Position numbers and translations under genes: made by a program | Notes under the pieces: model-generated | Seen by the model: the letters and a program-made list of their open reading frames with translations, nothing else | The model's database searches: none | Told to the model about the DNA's origin: nothing | NCBI RefSeq assembly: GCF_039822285.1 | Contig: NZ_JBAJEY010000001.1 | Coordinates: 558,001-622,000 of the forward strand | From: Thiofaba sp039822285 | GTDB taxonomy: Bacteria; Pseudomonadota; Gammaproteobacteria; Halothiobacillales; Halothiobacillaceae | Length of the DNA: 64,000 nt | Direction of reading: 5' to 3' | Part shown: piece by piece, positions 42,835-52,254 of the stretch | Layout of the letters: every line of letters begins with the position of its first letter | Position numbering within the stretch: the stretch's first letter is position 1

Positions 42835-44721
42835 TCACCCTCCCAAGAAGGCCCGATGCACATCCCCACCATAGCGGTGGATGATCTCCCGCTTGGCAGC
42901 CTGGTGCGCCGCCTCACTCCACGGCTGGCCGCCTCGCGCCACCACACGCCGCGCCAATTCATCGGCGATCACATCCAGAAACAGCTCCGCCAACAGCAGC
43001 CGCGCGGCATCGCGGAAGCGCCCGCGCCCGTCGAGGTACAACTGCACCGTGGGCGCGCGCGTGTTGATGATGACCTTGCGTTCCACCGAACTGTAGATCG
43101 CCCGGTCCACCTCGTTGTCCAGCGCCCGCAACTCATAGCCTGCAAACAGGATAACCCCATGATCGTGTTGTGGCCGCCTGTGGGCCCCATGCACTGCCCT
43201 GCCCCGCGGGTGATGCTGCCTTGGGGCCTGCTCAGCCAGCACGATCTCGCACAGGGCAAGATACGGCCCGGCGGTAACCGTGATCGTCCCCCGCGCCCCG
43301 GCCTGCGCCCCCTCCACCGTCCAGGTCAGGGTGTGCGCCCCCGCAAGCTCGCTTACCGGCCGCTCCGTCACGGCCGGTTCGATGCGCACTGAGTCGGGCA
43401 GGGCATAGCTGATGTTCAGCACGGCATCCGGCCCAAGCCTTGCCGGATCAACGATCAGCGTCACATGGAAGGGATGCCCGGGTGGGCGGTAATAGAACGG
43501 CGTAGAAAAGCGCAGGGCCTCCACGGCCTCGGCCGCCCCCGCGGCCTGCCCAGGCCCTTCGTCCGGGCCCAGGGTGATACCCAGGTCGTGAATGGCCACC
43601 TCACTCATGTGCAGCAGCAGATGCTCGATCATCTGGCTGGTACGGCCGGAGGTAGTGGCGTGATCCAGGTGCCGCAGCCGGTCCAGCTCGGCCTGCACCG
43701 CGGGGGCGATCAGGGCACTCACTGCCTGGGCAAACGCCGCCACGAAGGGATTGCGCAGGTTCAGCCCTTCCCGCTCGTCACTGATGATGGCCTCGCCCTG
43801 GGCGAGCCTTTCCAGCAGCGCCGGGCAGCGCACCGTACCGAACAGGTACTCCGTGCCCACCTTGTTCTCGAACTCGAACAACTGGCAGTCCAGCACCGCC
43901 TCGCCCGAGACCACCAAAAGACCGTTGGTCCGCTCATCCCCGCGCAACGTCAGCTCAGCCCCCAGGGCGCGCTTGAGGGTCAGGGTGAAGGGGTAACGTT
44001 GCCCCTCAACATCGAAATGCGCGGGAAGCTCCGGCCCCAGCAGCACCGTGGCCGGCGGTTCCTCGTAGCGTACCGGGAGTGGCGGGCCGTCCGCCCGGCC
44101 GTCATGCATCTCCTGCAACATCACCTCCCGGCGGGCGAGCACCTCGCGCAGGTAGATGTTGTCGGCCAGCGCATGCCGCAGGGACTGGAACTGGGCAATG
44201 CTCACCTGCGGGTTGTCGACCACGATGGTCACCCGCGTACCGTTGGCGGGAATGCCGAGGCGCTCCCGGTCGGCCGCCTCCACCGCCCGATCCCCCGCAC
44301 CGTCATCGAACAGATAACCACCGTTCTCACCACGAAACAGCTCGATGCGGGCATACCGCCCGTCACGGATGGTCTCGATCCAGCCGTAACCCAGCCCGAA
44401 CACGGCCTGCTTCAAGCCCCGGCCAAAATAGCCCCGCCCACTGCCACCGCCGTTGGCCAACACACTGTGCGCCCCGCCGTAGCTGAGGATGCGCCGCGCC
44501 TGGGCATGGCTCATCCCCTCCGCCTGATCGGTCACCTTCAACACCGCACCGGCCAGGTGGCGCTCGTACTGCACCAGAATCACCCCGCCCGCTTGCCCCA
44601 GGCGGAGGTAACTGTCATCGCTATTGGTGATCAGCTCGACCAGCGCCTTTTCCAGCGAGGCGAAGCGGCGGGAGTCGATATCGATGACGCGCTGGTCAAC
44701 GGGGATTTCGGCAATGGGCAT
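42835..44721 (-). CDS. GHKL (HSP90-like) ATPase, uncharacterised
   Basis: 628-aa protein with an N-terminal Bergerat ATP fold: N-box ELITNSDDS (residues 29-37, Glu29 and Asn33), G1 box DQAEGM (65-70) and lid/G2 region GRGYFGRGLKQAVFGLGYG (95-113). The rest is unfamiliar: a mixed domain to about residue 330, a helical patch (IAPAVQAELDRLRHLDHATT), beta-rich segments and a C-terminal part VERKVIINTRAPTVQLYLDGRGRF. No kinase H-box or response-regulator domain, so it is not a histidine kinase; it resembles HSP90/MORC/MutL-type ATPases. Orphan gene flanked by repeats and an AT-rich patch. Confidence 0.8.
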   Translation of the reverse strand: MPIAEIPVDQRVIDIDSRRFASLEKALVELITNSDDSYLRLGQAGGVILVQYERHLAGAVLKVTDQAEGMSHAQARRILSYGGAHSVLANGGGSGRGYFGRGLKQAVFGLGYGWIETIRDGRYARIELFRGENGGYLFDDGAGDRAVEAADRERLGIPANGTRVTIVVDNPQVSIAQFQSLRHALADNIYLREVLARREVMLQEMHDGRADGPPLPVRYEEPPATVLLGPELPAHFDVEGQRYPFTLTLKRALGAELTLRGDERTNGLLVVSGEAVLDCQLFEFENKVGTEYLFGTVRCPALLERLAQGEAIISDEREGLNLRNPFVAAFAQAVSALIAPAVQAELDRLRHLDHATTSGRTSQMIEHLLLHMSEVAIHDLGITLGPDEGPGQAAGAAEAVEALRFSTPFYYRPPGHPFHVTLIVDPARLGPDAVLNISYALPDSVRIEPAVTERPVSELAGAHTLTWTVEGAQAGARGTITVTAGPYLALCEIVLAEQAPRQHHPRGRAVHGAHRRPQHDHGVILFAGYELRALDNEVDRAIYSSVERKVIINTRAPTVQLYLDGRGRFRDAARLLLAELFLDVIADELARRVVARGGQPWSEAAHQAAKREIIHRYGGDVHRAFLGG

Positions 44722-44841
44722 TGCAGCTCCTTAGCCCGAGCAAAAAGTCAAACGTCTACCCCCCTGATTCCGAGGGTACAAGAAAACCATGGGACAAGCC
44801 ACCTCAGAAAAAAAAACACTGCTCGCAAGATCGTACTTGGC

Positions 44842-45642
44842 TTAGCTTGTAAAGTGGTTGATAGCATAGCTTAATATAGCACCCACAACATCAACACCAC
44901 CCTCATTATCAAACTTCACAACACGAGGCTTTCCTTTGTCATCGGTCAGGCGAATGCCATCACTGTAAAAATCAACTTCAAGCATTTTATCCAGGCGAAT
45001 CATGAAGGACTTGACATCTCCACGAAATAAAACCCGCTTATTCGTAATAATTAGGTCACCAACACTCACAGGAAGGACCGCCTTGTCAGTAACGATACGC
45101 CCGCGGTGACTACCCACTCGATAGGAGACGCCCTTCGCAATACGGAAACTGAAACCTTGGGAGCCACCCTCATAATGGCGACTCACGACACGCTCCTCAA
45201 GAATACTGGCTGGCTCCATCCAGTACGCAAGCTCTTCTTTTTGAAGAACTACGTTGGGTACACTAAAAATAGGGGGATTTCCATTTTTAATTTCTGTGAT
45301 GAGACGAAGACGAATTAACTCCTTTTTCGACTTTGCAATCTCAGACTCCGGTATCATTAAAAACTTCTGTAGCTTGGCAAGCTCAGCTTCCTCTTCCGCG
45401 GTGACGACACCATCTGCTTTCGCTGCTCTAAGTGCGGCGTTATATGCCTGAACACGAACGCTCTTCAAGTCGTCTTGCGTAAGTCCAAGCTCTTTATACC
45501 ATGCCTGCATATCATACATTTCATCGTCGCTTAGCCTTCCATCCTCCGCCGCCTTGATAATGCAAGACAGAAAATCTTTCTTATCCCTGTAGCGCTGCCT
45601 GATAACGGCAATCTTTTCGGATAGGCCACGAAAAAACCCCAT
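44842..45642 (-). CDS. TerB-like plus PH-like domain protein
   Basis: 266-aa protein. Residues about 15-90 resemble the tellurite-resistance TerB fold, with two acidic repeats EDGRLSDDE and ADGVVTAEE. Residues about 140-266 resemble a bacterial PH/GRAM-like domain (VGDLIITNKRVLFRGDVKSF, IRLDKMLEVDFYSDGIRLTDD). No signal peptide. Base composition is clearly AT-richer than neighbours, suggesting transfer. Start 45642 (MGFFRGLSEK) is likely; the frame is open to 45759. Function unknown; the domain pair suggests a stress or membrane-associated role. Confidence 0.75.
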   Translation of the reverse strand: MGFFRGLSEKIAVIRQRYRDKKDFLSCIIKAAEDGRLSDDEMYDMQAWYKELGLTQDDLKSVRVQAYNAALRAAKADGVVTAEEEAELAKLQKFLMIPESEIAKSKKELIRLRLITEIKNGNPPIFSVPNVVLQKEELAYWMEPASILEERVVSRHYEGGSQGFSFRIAKGVSYRVGSHRGRIVTDKAVLPVSVGDLIITNKRVLFRGDVKSFMIRLDKMLEVDFYSDGIRLTDDKGKPRVVKFDNEGGVDVVGAILSYAINHFTS

Positions 45643-46032
45643 ATTTACTACCCCCTTGTTTGCCACATCCCGGATGACCTCAAGATAATAACCCCCCCTC
45701 CTGGCTTTGGGGCGTTGAAGCTGCTCGTTGATAACCTGGATAAAAATAGCCATGAACATCCACTTTTACAAGCATGCCAAAATTATGCCGAAAGCACCAA
45801 CCAAACTGCTTCGGCGCAACGAACCCACATCCTTCCTGACCAGACGATCTATGACATCATCGACGGCATGACGAGCATACTAGACCATAAACACCGCAGC
45901 CGCTCCGTTAGAGTCATTCATTTGCATCGCACCGACACAGACTTGGACGCAAAAAACTCTGCTCCCTATCCATGTAGCATTTCCACAAATATTCGGTTTC
46001 AATCACACGATCTCATCAGAAGGCCCTACACC
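45643..46032. other. 390-bp AT-rich intergenic region
   Basis: Lies between the divergent TerB/PH-like gene and ycaO. It is AT-rich like the former. The ycaO reading frame stays open back to 45715 but the translation is unlike YcaO. It probably holds both promoters; on the minus strand TATTAT near 45685 is a possible -10. No convincing gene, RNA or operator was recognised. Confidence 0.5.
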
Positions 46033-47799
46033 ATGACCGAACAAACCTTCATCACCGGCAAGGACGCGGCCCTTGAGGTGTCCATTGAGCGCATGCTCAC
46101 GCGCCTCGCCGAGCTTGGCTTTGCGATCGAGGAGGCGCGCTGGCTCAATCCTGTGCCGCATGTCTGGTCGGTGCACATCCGCGACCGCAACGCACCCTTC
46201 CTGTTCACCAATGGCAAGGGGGCGAGCCGGAAGGCGGCGTTGGCCTCGGCCCTGGGGGAGTACTTCGAGCGGCTGGCGACGCAGTATTTCTTCTCCGACT
46301 ACGACCTGGGCGATGCGCTGGCCCAAGCGGACTGGGTGCATCACCCCAGGGAGCGGTGGTTCCCGGTCAAAGGCAAGGCCATCCCGAAGGGGCTGATGGA
46401 TGAGGCGATGCTCACGGCCTGGAACCCCGATGGGGAGCTTGCGGCCCAGCATCTGCTCGACTGCAATGCGGGCTTTGCCGGGCGGGGGATCTGCGCCCTG
46501 CCCTTTGTGCGCCAGCGGGATGGCAAGACGGTGTTTGTGCCGGTGAATGTGCTCGCCAATCTGTTTGCCAGCAATGGCATGGCGGCGGGGAATACGGTGT
46601 TTGAGGCGCGCACCCAGTGCCTGGCCGAGATCTTCGAGCGCCACGTGCGCCACCGGGTGATCACGGATGGGCTGTGCCTGCCGGACGTGCCGCCGGAGGT
46701 GTTGGCCCGTTACCCGCAGGTGCTGCGCGCAATCGAGGCGCTGGAGCAGAGCGGTTTCCCCATCCTGGTCAAGGACGCCTCGCTCGGCGGCCGCTACCCG
46801 GTGCTCAATGTCACCCTGCTCAACCCCAGAAACGGCGGGGTGTATGCCTCCTGGGGCGCGCATCCGCGTTTTGAGGTGGCGCTGGAGCGCACCCTGACCG
46901 AGCTGTTGCAGGGGCGTGACCTGGATCAGCTGGCCGATTTTCACCCACCCTCTTTCGATCTGGACGAGGTGGCCGACCCGGCCAATATGGAGACCCATTT
47001 CATCGACCACAGCGGCCTGATCGCCTGGGACTTCTTCCACCGCACGCCGGACGTGGAGTTCTGCGCCTGGGACTATGGCGGTTCGACCGAGGAGGAGTTC
47101 CACCACCTGCTGGGCCTGTTGCACGAGGAGGGGCGCGATGCCTACATCCTCGACCTGCCCCACCTTGGGGTGTACGCCTGCCGCATTGTCGTGCCGGGTT
47201 TCTCCGAGGTCTATCCGGCCGCGGATCTGTGGGAGAACAACAGCAACGCCGCCCTGCCCCTGCGCGATGCCCTGCGTTGTCTGCCCATGCTGGATGAGGC
47301 CGGGCTGCGCGGGCTGTTGCGCAAGCTGGAGCAGCTGGGTTTCGCCGACGAACAGCCGCTGACCGAGCTGCTGGGGCTTCTGGCTGACCGGGAGAGTGCC
47401 TGGGCCAGCCTGCGGGTGGGGGAGCTGAAGGGTTGGCTGCGGCTGGCCTTGGGCAAAGCCCGGGATGCGGCGGACAACCTCGCCTGGGCGCTGGACTTCG
47501 GCCACCTGCCGGAGGGGCGGGCCCGGCTTGTGCGCGCGGTCACCGATCTTTTGCGCTTCAAGGCCCAGAAGGGGTTGGATGTGGCCGACTTCCGCCCGGT
47601 GCTGCTGCGCCTGCATGGAGATGAGGTGTTCACGCGGGCCGAGCAGCTGGTGGCAGGCCAGGAGCGCCTGCCGGATCTGCCCGCCCTCACCGGCGAGGGT
47701 GGCGGGATGCAGCGCCATGCGCGCTTGCTTGAGGCCTATCACCGGCTGCGGCAGGCGCATGAGGCATGGACAAGGCGCTCCCCCATCCCTTCAGAATAA
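46033..47799 (+). CDS. ycaO: YcaO-domain protein, E. coli YcaO type
   Basis: 588-aa protein. MTEQTFITGKDAALEVSIERM, EEARWLNPVPHVWSVHIRD, FTNGKGASRKAALASALGEYFERLATQYFF and CLAEIFERHVRHRVITDG are close to E. coli YcaO. YcaO proteins activate amide backbones with ATP; the E. coli member aids RimO-dependent methylthiolation of ribosomal protein S12. The C-terminal TPR-like half is present. ATG 46033 gives the family N-terminus. No RiPP precursor or RimO gene is adjacent. The last two codons and the stop lie in the left end of a miniature element. Confidence 0.94.
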   Translation: MTEQTFITGKDAALEVSIERMLTRLAELGFAIEEARWLNPVPHVWSVHIRDRNAPFLFTNGKGASRKAALASALGEYFERLATQYFFSDYDLGDALAQADWVHHPRERWFPVKGKAIPKGLMDEAMLTAWNPDGELAAQHLLDCNAGFAGRGICALPFVRQRDGKTVFVPVNVLANLFASNGMAAGNTVFEARTQCLAEIFERHVRHRVITDGLCLPDVPPEVLARYPQVLRAIEALEQSGFPILVKDASLGGRYPVLNVTLLNPRNGGVYASWGAHPRFEVALERTLTELLQGRDLDQLADFHPPSFDLDEVADPANMETHFIDHSGLIAWDFFHRTPDVEFCAWDYGGSTEEEFHHLLGLLHEEGRDAYILDLPHLGVYACRIVVPGFSEVYPAADLWENNSNAALPLRDALRCLPMLDEAGLRGLLRKLEQLGFADEQPLTELLGLLADRESAWASLRVGELKGWLRLALGKARDAADNLAWALDFGHLPEGRARLVRAVTDLLRFKAQKGLDVADFRPVLLRLHGDEVFTRAEQLVAGQERLPDLPALTGEGGGMQRHARLLEAYHRLRQAHEAWTRRSPIPSE

Positions 47800-47985
47800 T
47801 CGCAAGAAGATCTGGAACGTTCGCATAAAGCGAAAATCCAGCATGCAAAGGGGCATCTTCGCTCTGTCGGGGTGTAGGAGGCCCGCCCTCGGGCCGACGC
47901 TTGCGCACGATACGCCTGTCGCGGCGGAGGCGCCGCTCCTACATCGGCGTTCAGGGCGATGAGACAGGTTCATGCGATTGCCCTG
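47792..47985. repeat. Miniature inverted-repeat element, family 2, copy A
   Basis: 194-bp element. Right end TTCATGCGATTGCCCTG (47969-47985) is intact; left end CAGAATAATCGCAAGAA (47792-47808) is a decayed inverse. Near-identical flanks CCCATCCCTT (47782-47791) and CCCACCCCTT (47986-47995) look like a target duplication. Inner inverted segments GTAGGAGGCCCGCCCTCGGG and GGCGCCGCTCCTAC. Aligns along its length with copy B at 57227. Confidence 0.78.
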
Positions 47986-48055
47986 CCCACCCCTTGACGG
48001 ATGAGGTAAAACCTCTCATAAACACACAAAATTCATGGTTCAAGGATGGAACACC

Positions 48056-49174
48056 ATGCACCTTGCAATCGAACGGACCGGGGACTTCGCGCACATCGCT
48101 GCCTGTGCGCACCACCTGGCGCAGCAGGAGGGCGTGGGCAGCCTGCTGATCCTGGCCGCGGGCGAGGCCAAGCCCGAACCCTGGAACGACCTGCTTGCCT
48201 CCCTGCCCATCCCCGCCTTCGGCGGCTGCTTCCCCGGTGTCATCACGCATGATGAGTGTTTGCAGCAGGGGGCGATCTGCCTTGCGCTGCCCTGCGCCCC
48301 AAGCTTCATGGCCATCCCCTCGCTCAACGATCCGGAGATCGACCTCCACGCCTTGCTCCAGGCCCAGGCGGACGGCCAGAAGGCGAGACTCGCGATCGTC
48401 CTGGTCGATGGCTGGGCACGCCGCATCGACGATCTGATCGACGCCCTGTTTGATCACCTTGGGATGAGCATCCCGGTCATCGGCGGCGGGACGGGGCTGC
48501 TCGAGGATGAAGCTCCTCCGTCGCTGATCACCCCCTGGGGGCTGCAGGCGGAGGGTGGATTGATCGCCCTGCTCGACCTGCCCGCCGCGGTGGGCACCGG
48601 CCATGGCTGGCAGGCCATTGCCGGGCCGTTCGAGGTCACCGAGGCTGACGGCAATGTGATCCTCTGCCTCGACTGGCAGGCGGCGCTGGATGTCTACCGT
48701 GGCGTCGTCGAGCCCCATTCCGGGCACGACCTCGACCCGGAGCATTTCTTCGATCTGGCCAAGGCCTACCCGTTCGGCATGGCCCGTCTGGATGCCGAGT
48801 TCGTGGTCCGCGATCCGGTCCGGATCGAACAGGACCATGGCCTGCGCTGCGTGGGCGAGGTCCCGACCGGCAGCCTGGTGCACATCCTGCACGGCAAGCC
48901 GGATGCGCTGATCGACGCCGCGCTCAAGGCCCGTCATGACGCCGAGCAACGCCTGCCGCAGGGGATGCAGCCCCGCATCGACCTCGTGTTCGACTGCATC
49001 TCGCGCGCCCTCTTCCTCGGCAACCGCTACGCCAACGAGCTGGCCGCGCTGAACTCAGGCCAGCGTCCCCTGATCGGCGCGCTCACCCTCGGTGAGATCG
49101 CAGGCCATGGCAGCAACTACCTCGAATTCCACAACAAGACCACGACCGTGGCCCTGCTCGGAGAACCGACATGA
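48056..49174 (+). CDS. FIST-domain sensor protein (NosP-like candidate)
   Basis: 372-aa cytosolic protein with FIST N and FIST C regions: FGGCFPGVITHDECLQQGAICLAL, VIGGGTGLLEDE, RLDAEFVVRDPVRIEQDHGLRCVGEVPTGS, and DLVFDCISRALFLGNRYANELAAL near the end. FIST proteins sense small ligands; one group (NosP) binds haem and nitric oxide and is co-encoded with kinases or c-di-GMP enzymes. The start codon of a GGDEF-EAL gene overlaps its stop (ATGA), so the two act together. ATG 48056 has an AAGGA site; 48035 is an alternative. Confidence 0.85.
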   Translation: MHLAIERTGDFAHIAACAHHLAQQEGVGSLLILAAGEAKPEPWNDLLASLPIPAFGGCFPGVITHDECLQQGAICLALPCAPSFMAIPSLNDPEIDLHALLQAQADGQKARLAIVLVDGWARRIDDLIDALFDHLGMSIPVIGGGTGLLEDEAPPSLITPWGLQAEGGLIALLDLPAAVGTGHGWQAIAGPFEVTEADGNVILCLDWQAALDVYRGVVEPHSGHDLDPEHFFDLAKAYPFGMARLDAEFVVRDPVRIEQDHGLRCVGEVPTGSLVHILHGKPDALIDAALKARHDAEQRLPQGMQPRIDLVFDCISRALFLGNRYANELAALNSGQRPLIGALTLGEIAGHGSNYLEFHNKTTTVALLGEPT

Positions 49175-51342
49175 CCCCGCTCGAGCGTCAGATCGCCTTC
49201 GACATTGCCATGCGGGTGGGACGCGGGCTTGAGCTCGAACCCATGCTGAGGGACAGCCTCTCGATCATGCTGCGGCAACTGGGCTGTGTGGCGGGGGGCG
49301 TGTTCAAATGCCGCCCTGATCATCCCGACACGATGGTGCTGCTGCAGCACATCCCCCACCATGGCACTTCCTTGCGGCTGCTGGAGCATGCGCGTCAACG
49401 GTTGCTCTCATGGACCGCGGAGCACGAGGCAAGCGTCCCACCCAAAGAGCTGACCCTGCTTGTGCAGGATGAGGAGGGTGACCCACTCCATCTGCACCTC
49501 TACAGCCTGCCCCGCTTTGGCGCACTGGTCCTGCTGCGCCCCGACCATCCCCTCTCCCATCCGCTGCGGCAGTCGCTCATCCCCATTGCGGAGCAGCTGG
49601 CCCAGGCCTGCCTGGCCCATGACCGCCTGCACACCATCCAGGCCATCCAGTCGGAGCTTAAGCTGGAACGCGAGCGTGCCCAGGCAGCGCTGCTGGCGCT
49701 CTCGGATGGCGTCATCAGCCTCGCCCCACAGGGGACGATCCAGCTCATCAATCCCGCCGCCGAACGGCTGCTGGGGGTGACGCGGCAGCACGTCCTCGGG
49801 CAGCACGTGGCGGACTGGATCAGGGTGCGGGATGAGTTCGATGGGGAGCCGATCGATCTGACCCGCCTTCTTGGCCTGGACAGCGATGCCCCACCTGCGG
49901 AACTGGCGAGGGGGCGGCGTGTGGTGCTGAATCACGGCCCCCATGCCGGCAGCATTCTGGAGCTCTCCCTCTCCCCCATCCACGCCGCCGACATGGCCCA
50001 ACAGGGGATGGTGATCGTGCTGCGGGACATCTCCGCCGAGGTGGAGGCCAAGCGCACCCTGGAGTGGGAAGCCACCCACGACATGCTGACCAATCTGGCC
50101 AACCGGCGAGCCTTCGAACGCCGCCTGGACCAGCTCTTCTACAACGCCCGCATGGACGGCGGGCGGCATGCCCTGGTGGTGTTCGACCTCGACCACTTCA
50201 AGGTGCTGAATGACTCCGAAGGGCACGCCGCCGGGGATGAGCTGCTGCGGCAGATCGCCCTGCTCATCAGCACCCAGACGCGGGCCTCTGACATGGTGGC
50301 GCGCCTCGGGGGGGACGAGTTCGCCCTGCTGCTCGCCGACTGCCCGCTGGAGCGCGCCGAGACCCTGGCCCGCAATATCACCGATGCCATGGCCAAGATC
50401 CGCTTCTACTGGGGCGGCAGACCGCACCCGGTCAGTGTCAGCGCGGGCATCGTCGGCATCGACTCGCAGACGGCGAGCGCCCAGGAGGCCCTGAGCGACG
50501 CTGACACGGCCTGTTACGCCGCCAAGGAGAAAGGGCGCAACCAGGTGCAGGTCTATCGCCCCGGGGATGCCGACCTCTCCCGCCGCAAGGCCACCCTGGC
50601 CTGGATCACCCGGCTCGAGCACGCCCTGTCCAACCGTCTGTTCTGCCTGGTGGCCCAACCCATCCGGCCCATCGCCCTTGCCACCGAGCAGGAGCACTAC
50701 GAGATCCTGCTCCGCCTGCGCGAGGCGGGCAGCGAAGTCATCGGGCCGGTGGACTTCATTGCCGCCGCGGAACGCTACCACCTGATGTCGCGCATCGACC
50801 GCTGGGTGGTGGAGGAAACGCTGGCCTCCCTGCACCGCGGACCGCAGCATGTCTCGGTCGCCATCAACCTCTCCGGCCAGACCCTGGCCGACGATGGGTT
50901 CAGCGACTTCCTGCACGAGAAGGTACGCGAATGCGGCGTCGCGCCCCAGCGCCTGTGCTTCGAGATCACGGAGACGGCCGCCATCAGCAATCTCAGCCGG
51001 GCACAGGACTTCATGCGCGAGTTCCGCGATCGGGGCTTCCGCTTCGCCCTGGACGATTTCGGCAGCGGCTTGTCCTCCTTCGCCTACCTGAAGAACCTGC
51101 CCGTGGACATGCTCAAGATCGACGGCAGCTTCATCCGCCATGTCGACCACGACGCCACCGACCGGGTGATGGTCGAGGCCATTGCCCGGGTCGGCAAGGT
51201 CATGGGCATCCCCACCATCGCCGAGTATGTCGAACGCCAGGAGATCCTCACCACCCTGCGCGAGATCGGGGTGGACTACGCCCAAGGCTGGGTGGTCGGC
51301 CGCCCACGCGCCTTGGGCGAGATCCTGCCGGCCCTGAACTGA
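49171..51342 (+). CDS. GAF-PAS-GGDEF-EAL c-di-GMP enzyme
   Basis: 723-aa cytosolic protein. An N-terminal GAF-like region (about 1-155), a PAS domain (ALSDGVISLAPQGTIQLINPAAERLLGV, about 170-285), a GGDEF domain with the intact site RLGGDEFAL (about 378-386), and an EAL domain in which the first motif is YEILLRLR (EIL instead of EAL) but DDFGSGLSSFAYLKNLPVDM and KIDGSFI are conserved. Both synthesis and breakdown of c-di-GMP are possible; EVL/EIL variants can still be active. Translationally coupled to the FIST gene, which is probably its sensor. Confidence 0.93.
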   Translation: MTPLERQIAFDIAMRVGRGLELEPMLRDSLSIMLRQLGCVAGGVFKCRPDHPDTMVLLQHIPHHGTSLRLLEHARQRLLSWTAEHEASVPPKELTLLVQDEEGDPLHLHLYSLPRFGALVLLRPDHPLSHPLRQSLIPIAEQLAQACLAHDRLHTIQAIQSELKLERERAQAALLALSDGVISLAPQGTIQLINPAAERLLGVTRQHVLGQHVADWIRVRDEFDGEPIDLTRLLGLDSDAPPAELARGRRVVLNHGPHAGSILELSLSPIHAADMAQQGMVIVLRDISAEVEAKRTLEWEATHDMLTNLANRRAFERRLDQLFYNARMDGGRHALVVFDLDHFKVLNDSEGHAAGDELLRQIALLISTQTRASDMVARLGGDEFALLLADCPLERAETLARNITDAMAKIRFYWGGRPHPVSVSAGIVGIDSQTASAQEALSDADTACYAAKEKGRNQVQVYRPGDADLSRRKATLAWITRLEHALSNRLFCLVAQPIRPIALATEQEHYEILLRLREAGSEVIGPVDFIAAAERYHLMSRIDRWVVEETLASLHRGPQHVSVAINLSGQTLADDGFSDFLHEKVRECGVAPQRLCFEITETAAISNLSRAQDFMREFRDRGFRFALDDFGSGLSSFAYLKNLPVDMLKIDGSFIRHVDHDATDRVMVEAIARVGKVMGIPTIAEYVERQEILTTLREIGVDYAQGWVVGRPRALGEILPALN

Positions 51343-51375
51343 ATCAACCGGGGGCCAAACCCTTCAGGTCGCTGT

Positions 51376-52143
51376 TCAGCCTTGATGCAAAGCCGTGACC
51401 TGAACCACCGCCTCGAGCACATCCGCCGCCACCGCCACCCCCGGAGGGCAGGCACGCTCATCGCCAGGCCGGTATTTCCCCGTGCGCACGAGCATGGCCT
51501 GAAGGCCTGCAGCCCGTGCACCGAGCACGTCACTCTGCACGTCATCCCCGATCATCACCACCGCCTCGGCCGGCACGCCCAGCCGCGCCACGGCGTGGCG
51601 GAAAAAAGCCACGCCGGGCTTGCCCAAGGACAAGGCGCGGCAACCCGCAGCCTCCTCCAGCAGGCGCACGAACGGGCCTGCGTCGAGGAACAACTCGCCC
51701 CCCTCGCGGAAGTACCGGCTGCCGGAGAGCGAAACCAGCGGAGCCCCCTCCATCAGAAGTCTGAAGGCCGCGTTCAGGGCGGCATAGGTGAAGCCCTCCC
51801 CGGCATCGCCCACCACCACGGCATCGGGCGCGCTTTCATCCACGCCGGAGAAATCGGCACGCAGACCGGGATGGATCAGCAGCAGGGGACGGCGGCCCTC
51901 ATGCACCAGCCACTCCCGCGCAAGAATGGCCGGCGTCAGCAGAGCCTCCGGCTCCACCACCAATCCCGCCGCAGCAAGCCGCTCCAGCAGTGCGGCACGT
52001 GCGGTGCGGGTGGTGTTGGTCAGCAGCATGAACGGCAGGCCGGCCGCACGTAGCTGGTCCAGCGCCTCCGCCGCCCCTGGCAGGGGCGCCTCCCCGTCCA
52101 GCAGTACCCCACCGATGTCGAGCAACACGGCCTGTATCCGCAT
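51376..52143 (-). CDS. HAD-IIA family phosphatase
   Basis: 255-aa HAD hydrolase. Motif I is LLDIGGVLLDGEAPLPGA (nucleophile Asp in DIGG; the second Asp of DxD is replaced by Gly), motif II MLLTNTTRTARAALLERL, motif III about SLGKPGVAFF and motif IV MIGDDVQSDVLGARAAGL. Resembles LHPP/NagD-like C2 cap enzymes. The DxG form may reduce phosphatase activity. ATG 52143 has a GGGGGA ribosome site. Convergent with the GGDEF-EAL gene; divergent from the AhpD-like gene. Confidence 0.87.
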   Translation of the reverse strand: MRIQAVLLDIGGVLLDGEAPLPGAAEALDQLRAAGLPFMLLTNTTRTARAALLERLAAAGLVVEPEALLTPAILAREWLVHEGRRPLLLIHPGLRADFSGVDESAPDAVVVGDAGEGFTYAALNAAFRLLMEGAPLVSLSGSRYFREGGELFLDAGPFVRLLEEAAGCRALSLGKPGVAFFRHAVARLGVPAEAVVMIGDDVQSDVLGARAAGLQAMLVRTGKYRPGDERACPPGVAVAADVLEAVVQVTALHQG

Positions 52144-52254
52144 CCGTCCCCCTTCGCCCTGCCTCATCAAGACCATGTTTTGAAGTTTAACCGAGCCGAC
52201 CTCTTCCCTTGGGCTGCGCCTCATCGTAGCGTTCTGTTTTTTAAGGAGGAACGC

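Noticed and set aside
46003..47760. 585-aa minus-strand frame opposite ycaO
   Set aside because: The plus strand matches YcaO throughout; the antisense product is Gln/His-rich and featureless.
46033..47799. YcaO as part of a thiazole/oxazole peptide (RiPP) cluster
   Set aside because: Sequence is the E. coli YcaO type and neighbours are FIST and TerB-like genes; no precursor peptide, dehydrogenase or transporter is nearby.
49408..51285. 625-aa minus-strand frame opposite the GGDEF-EAL gene
   Set aside because: The plus strand shows GGDEF and EAL motifs; the antisense frame has no recognisable domain.
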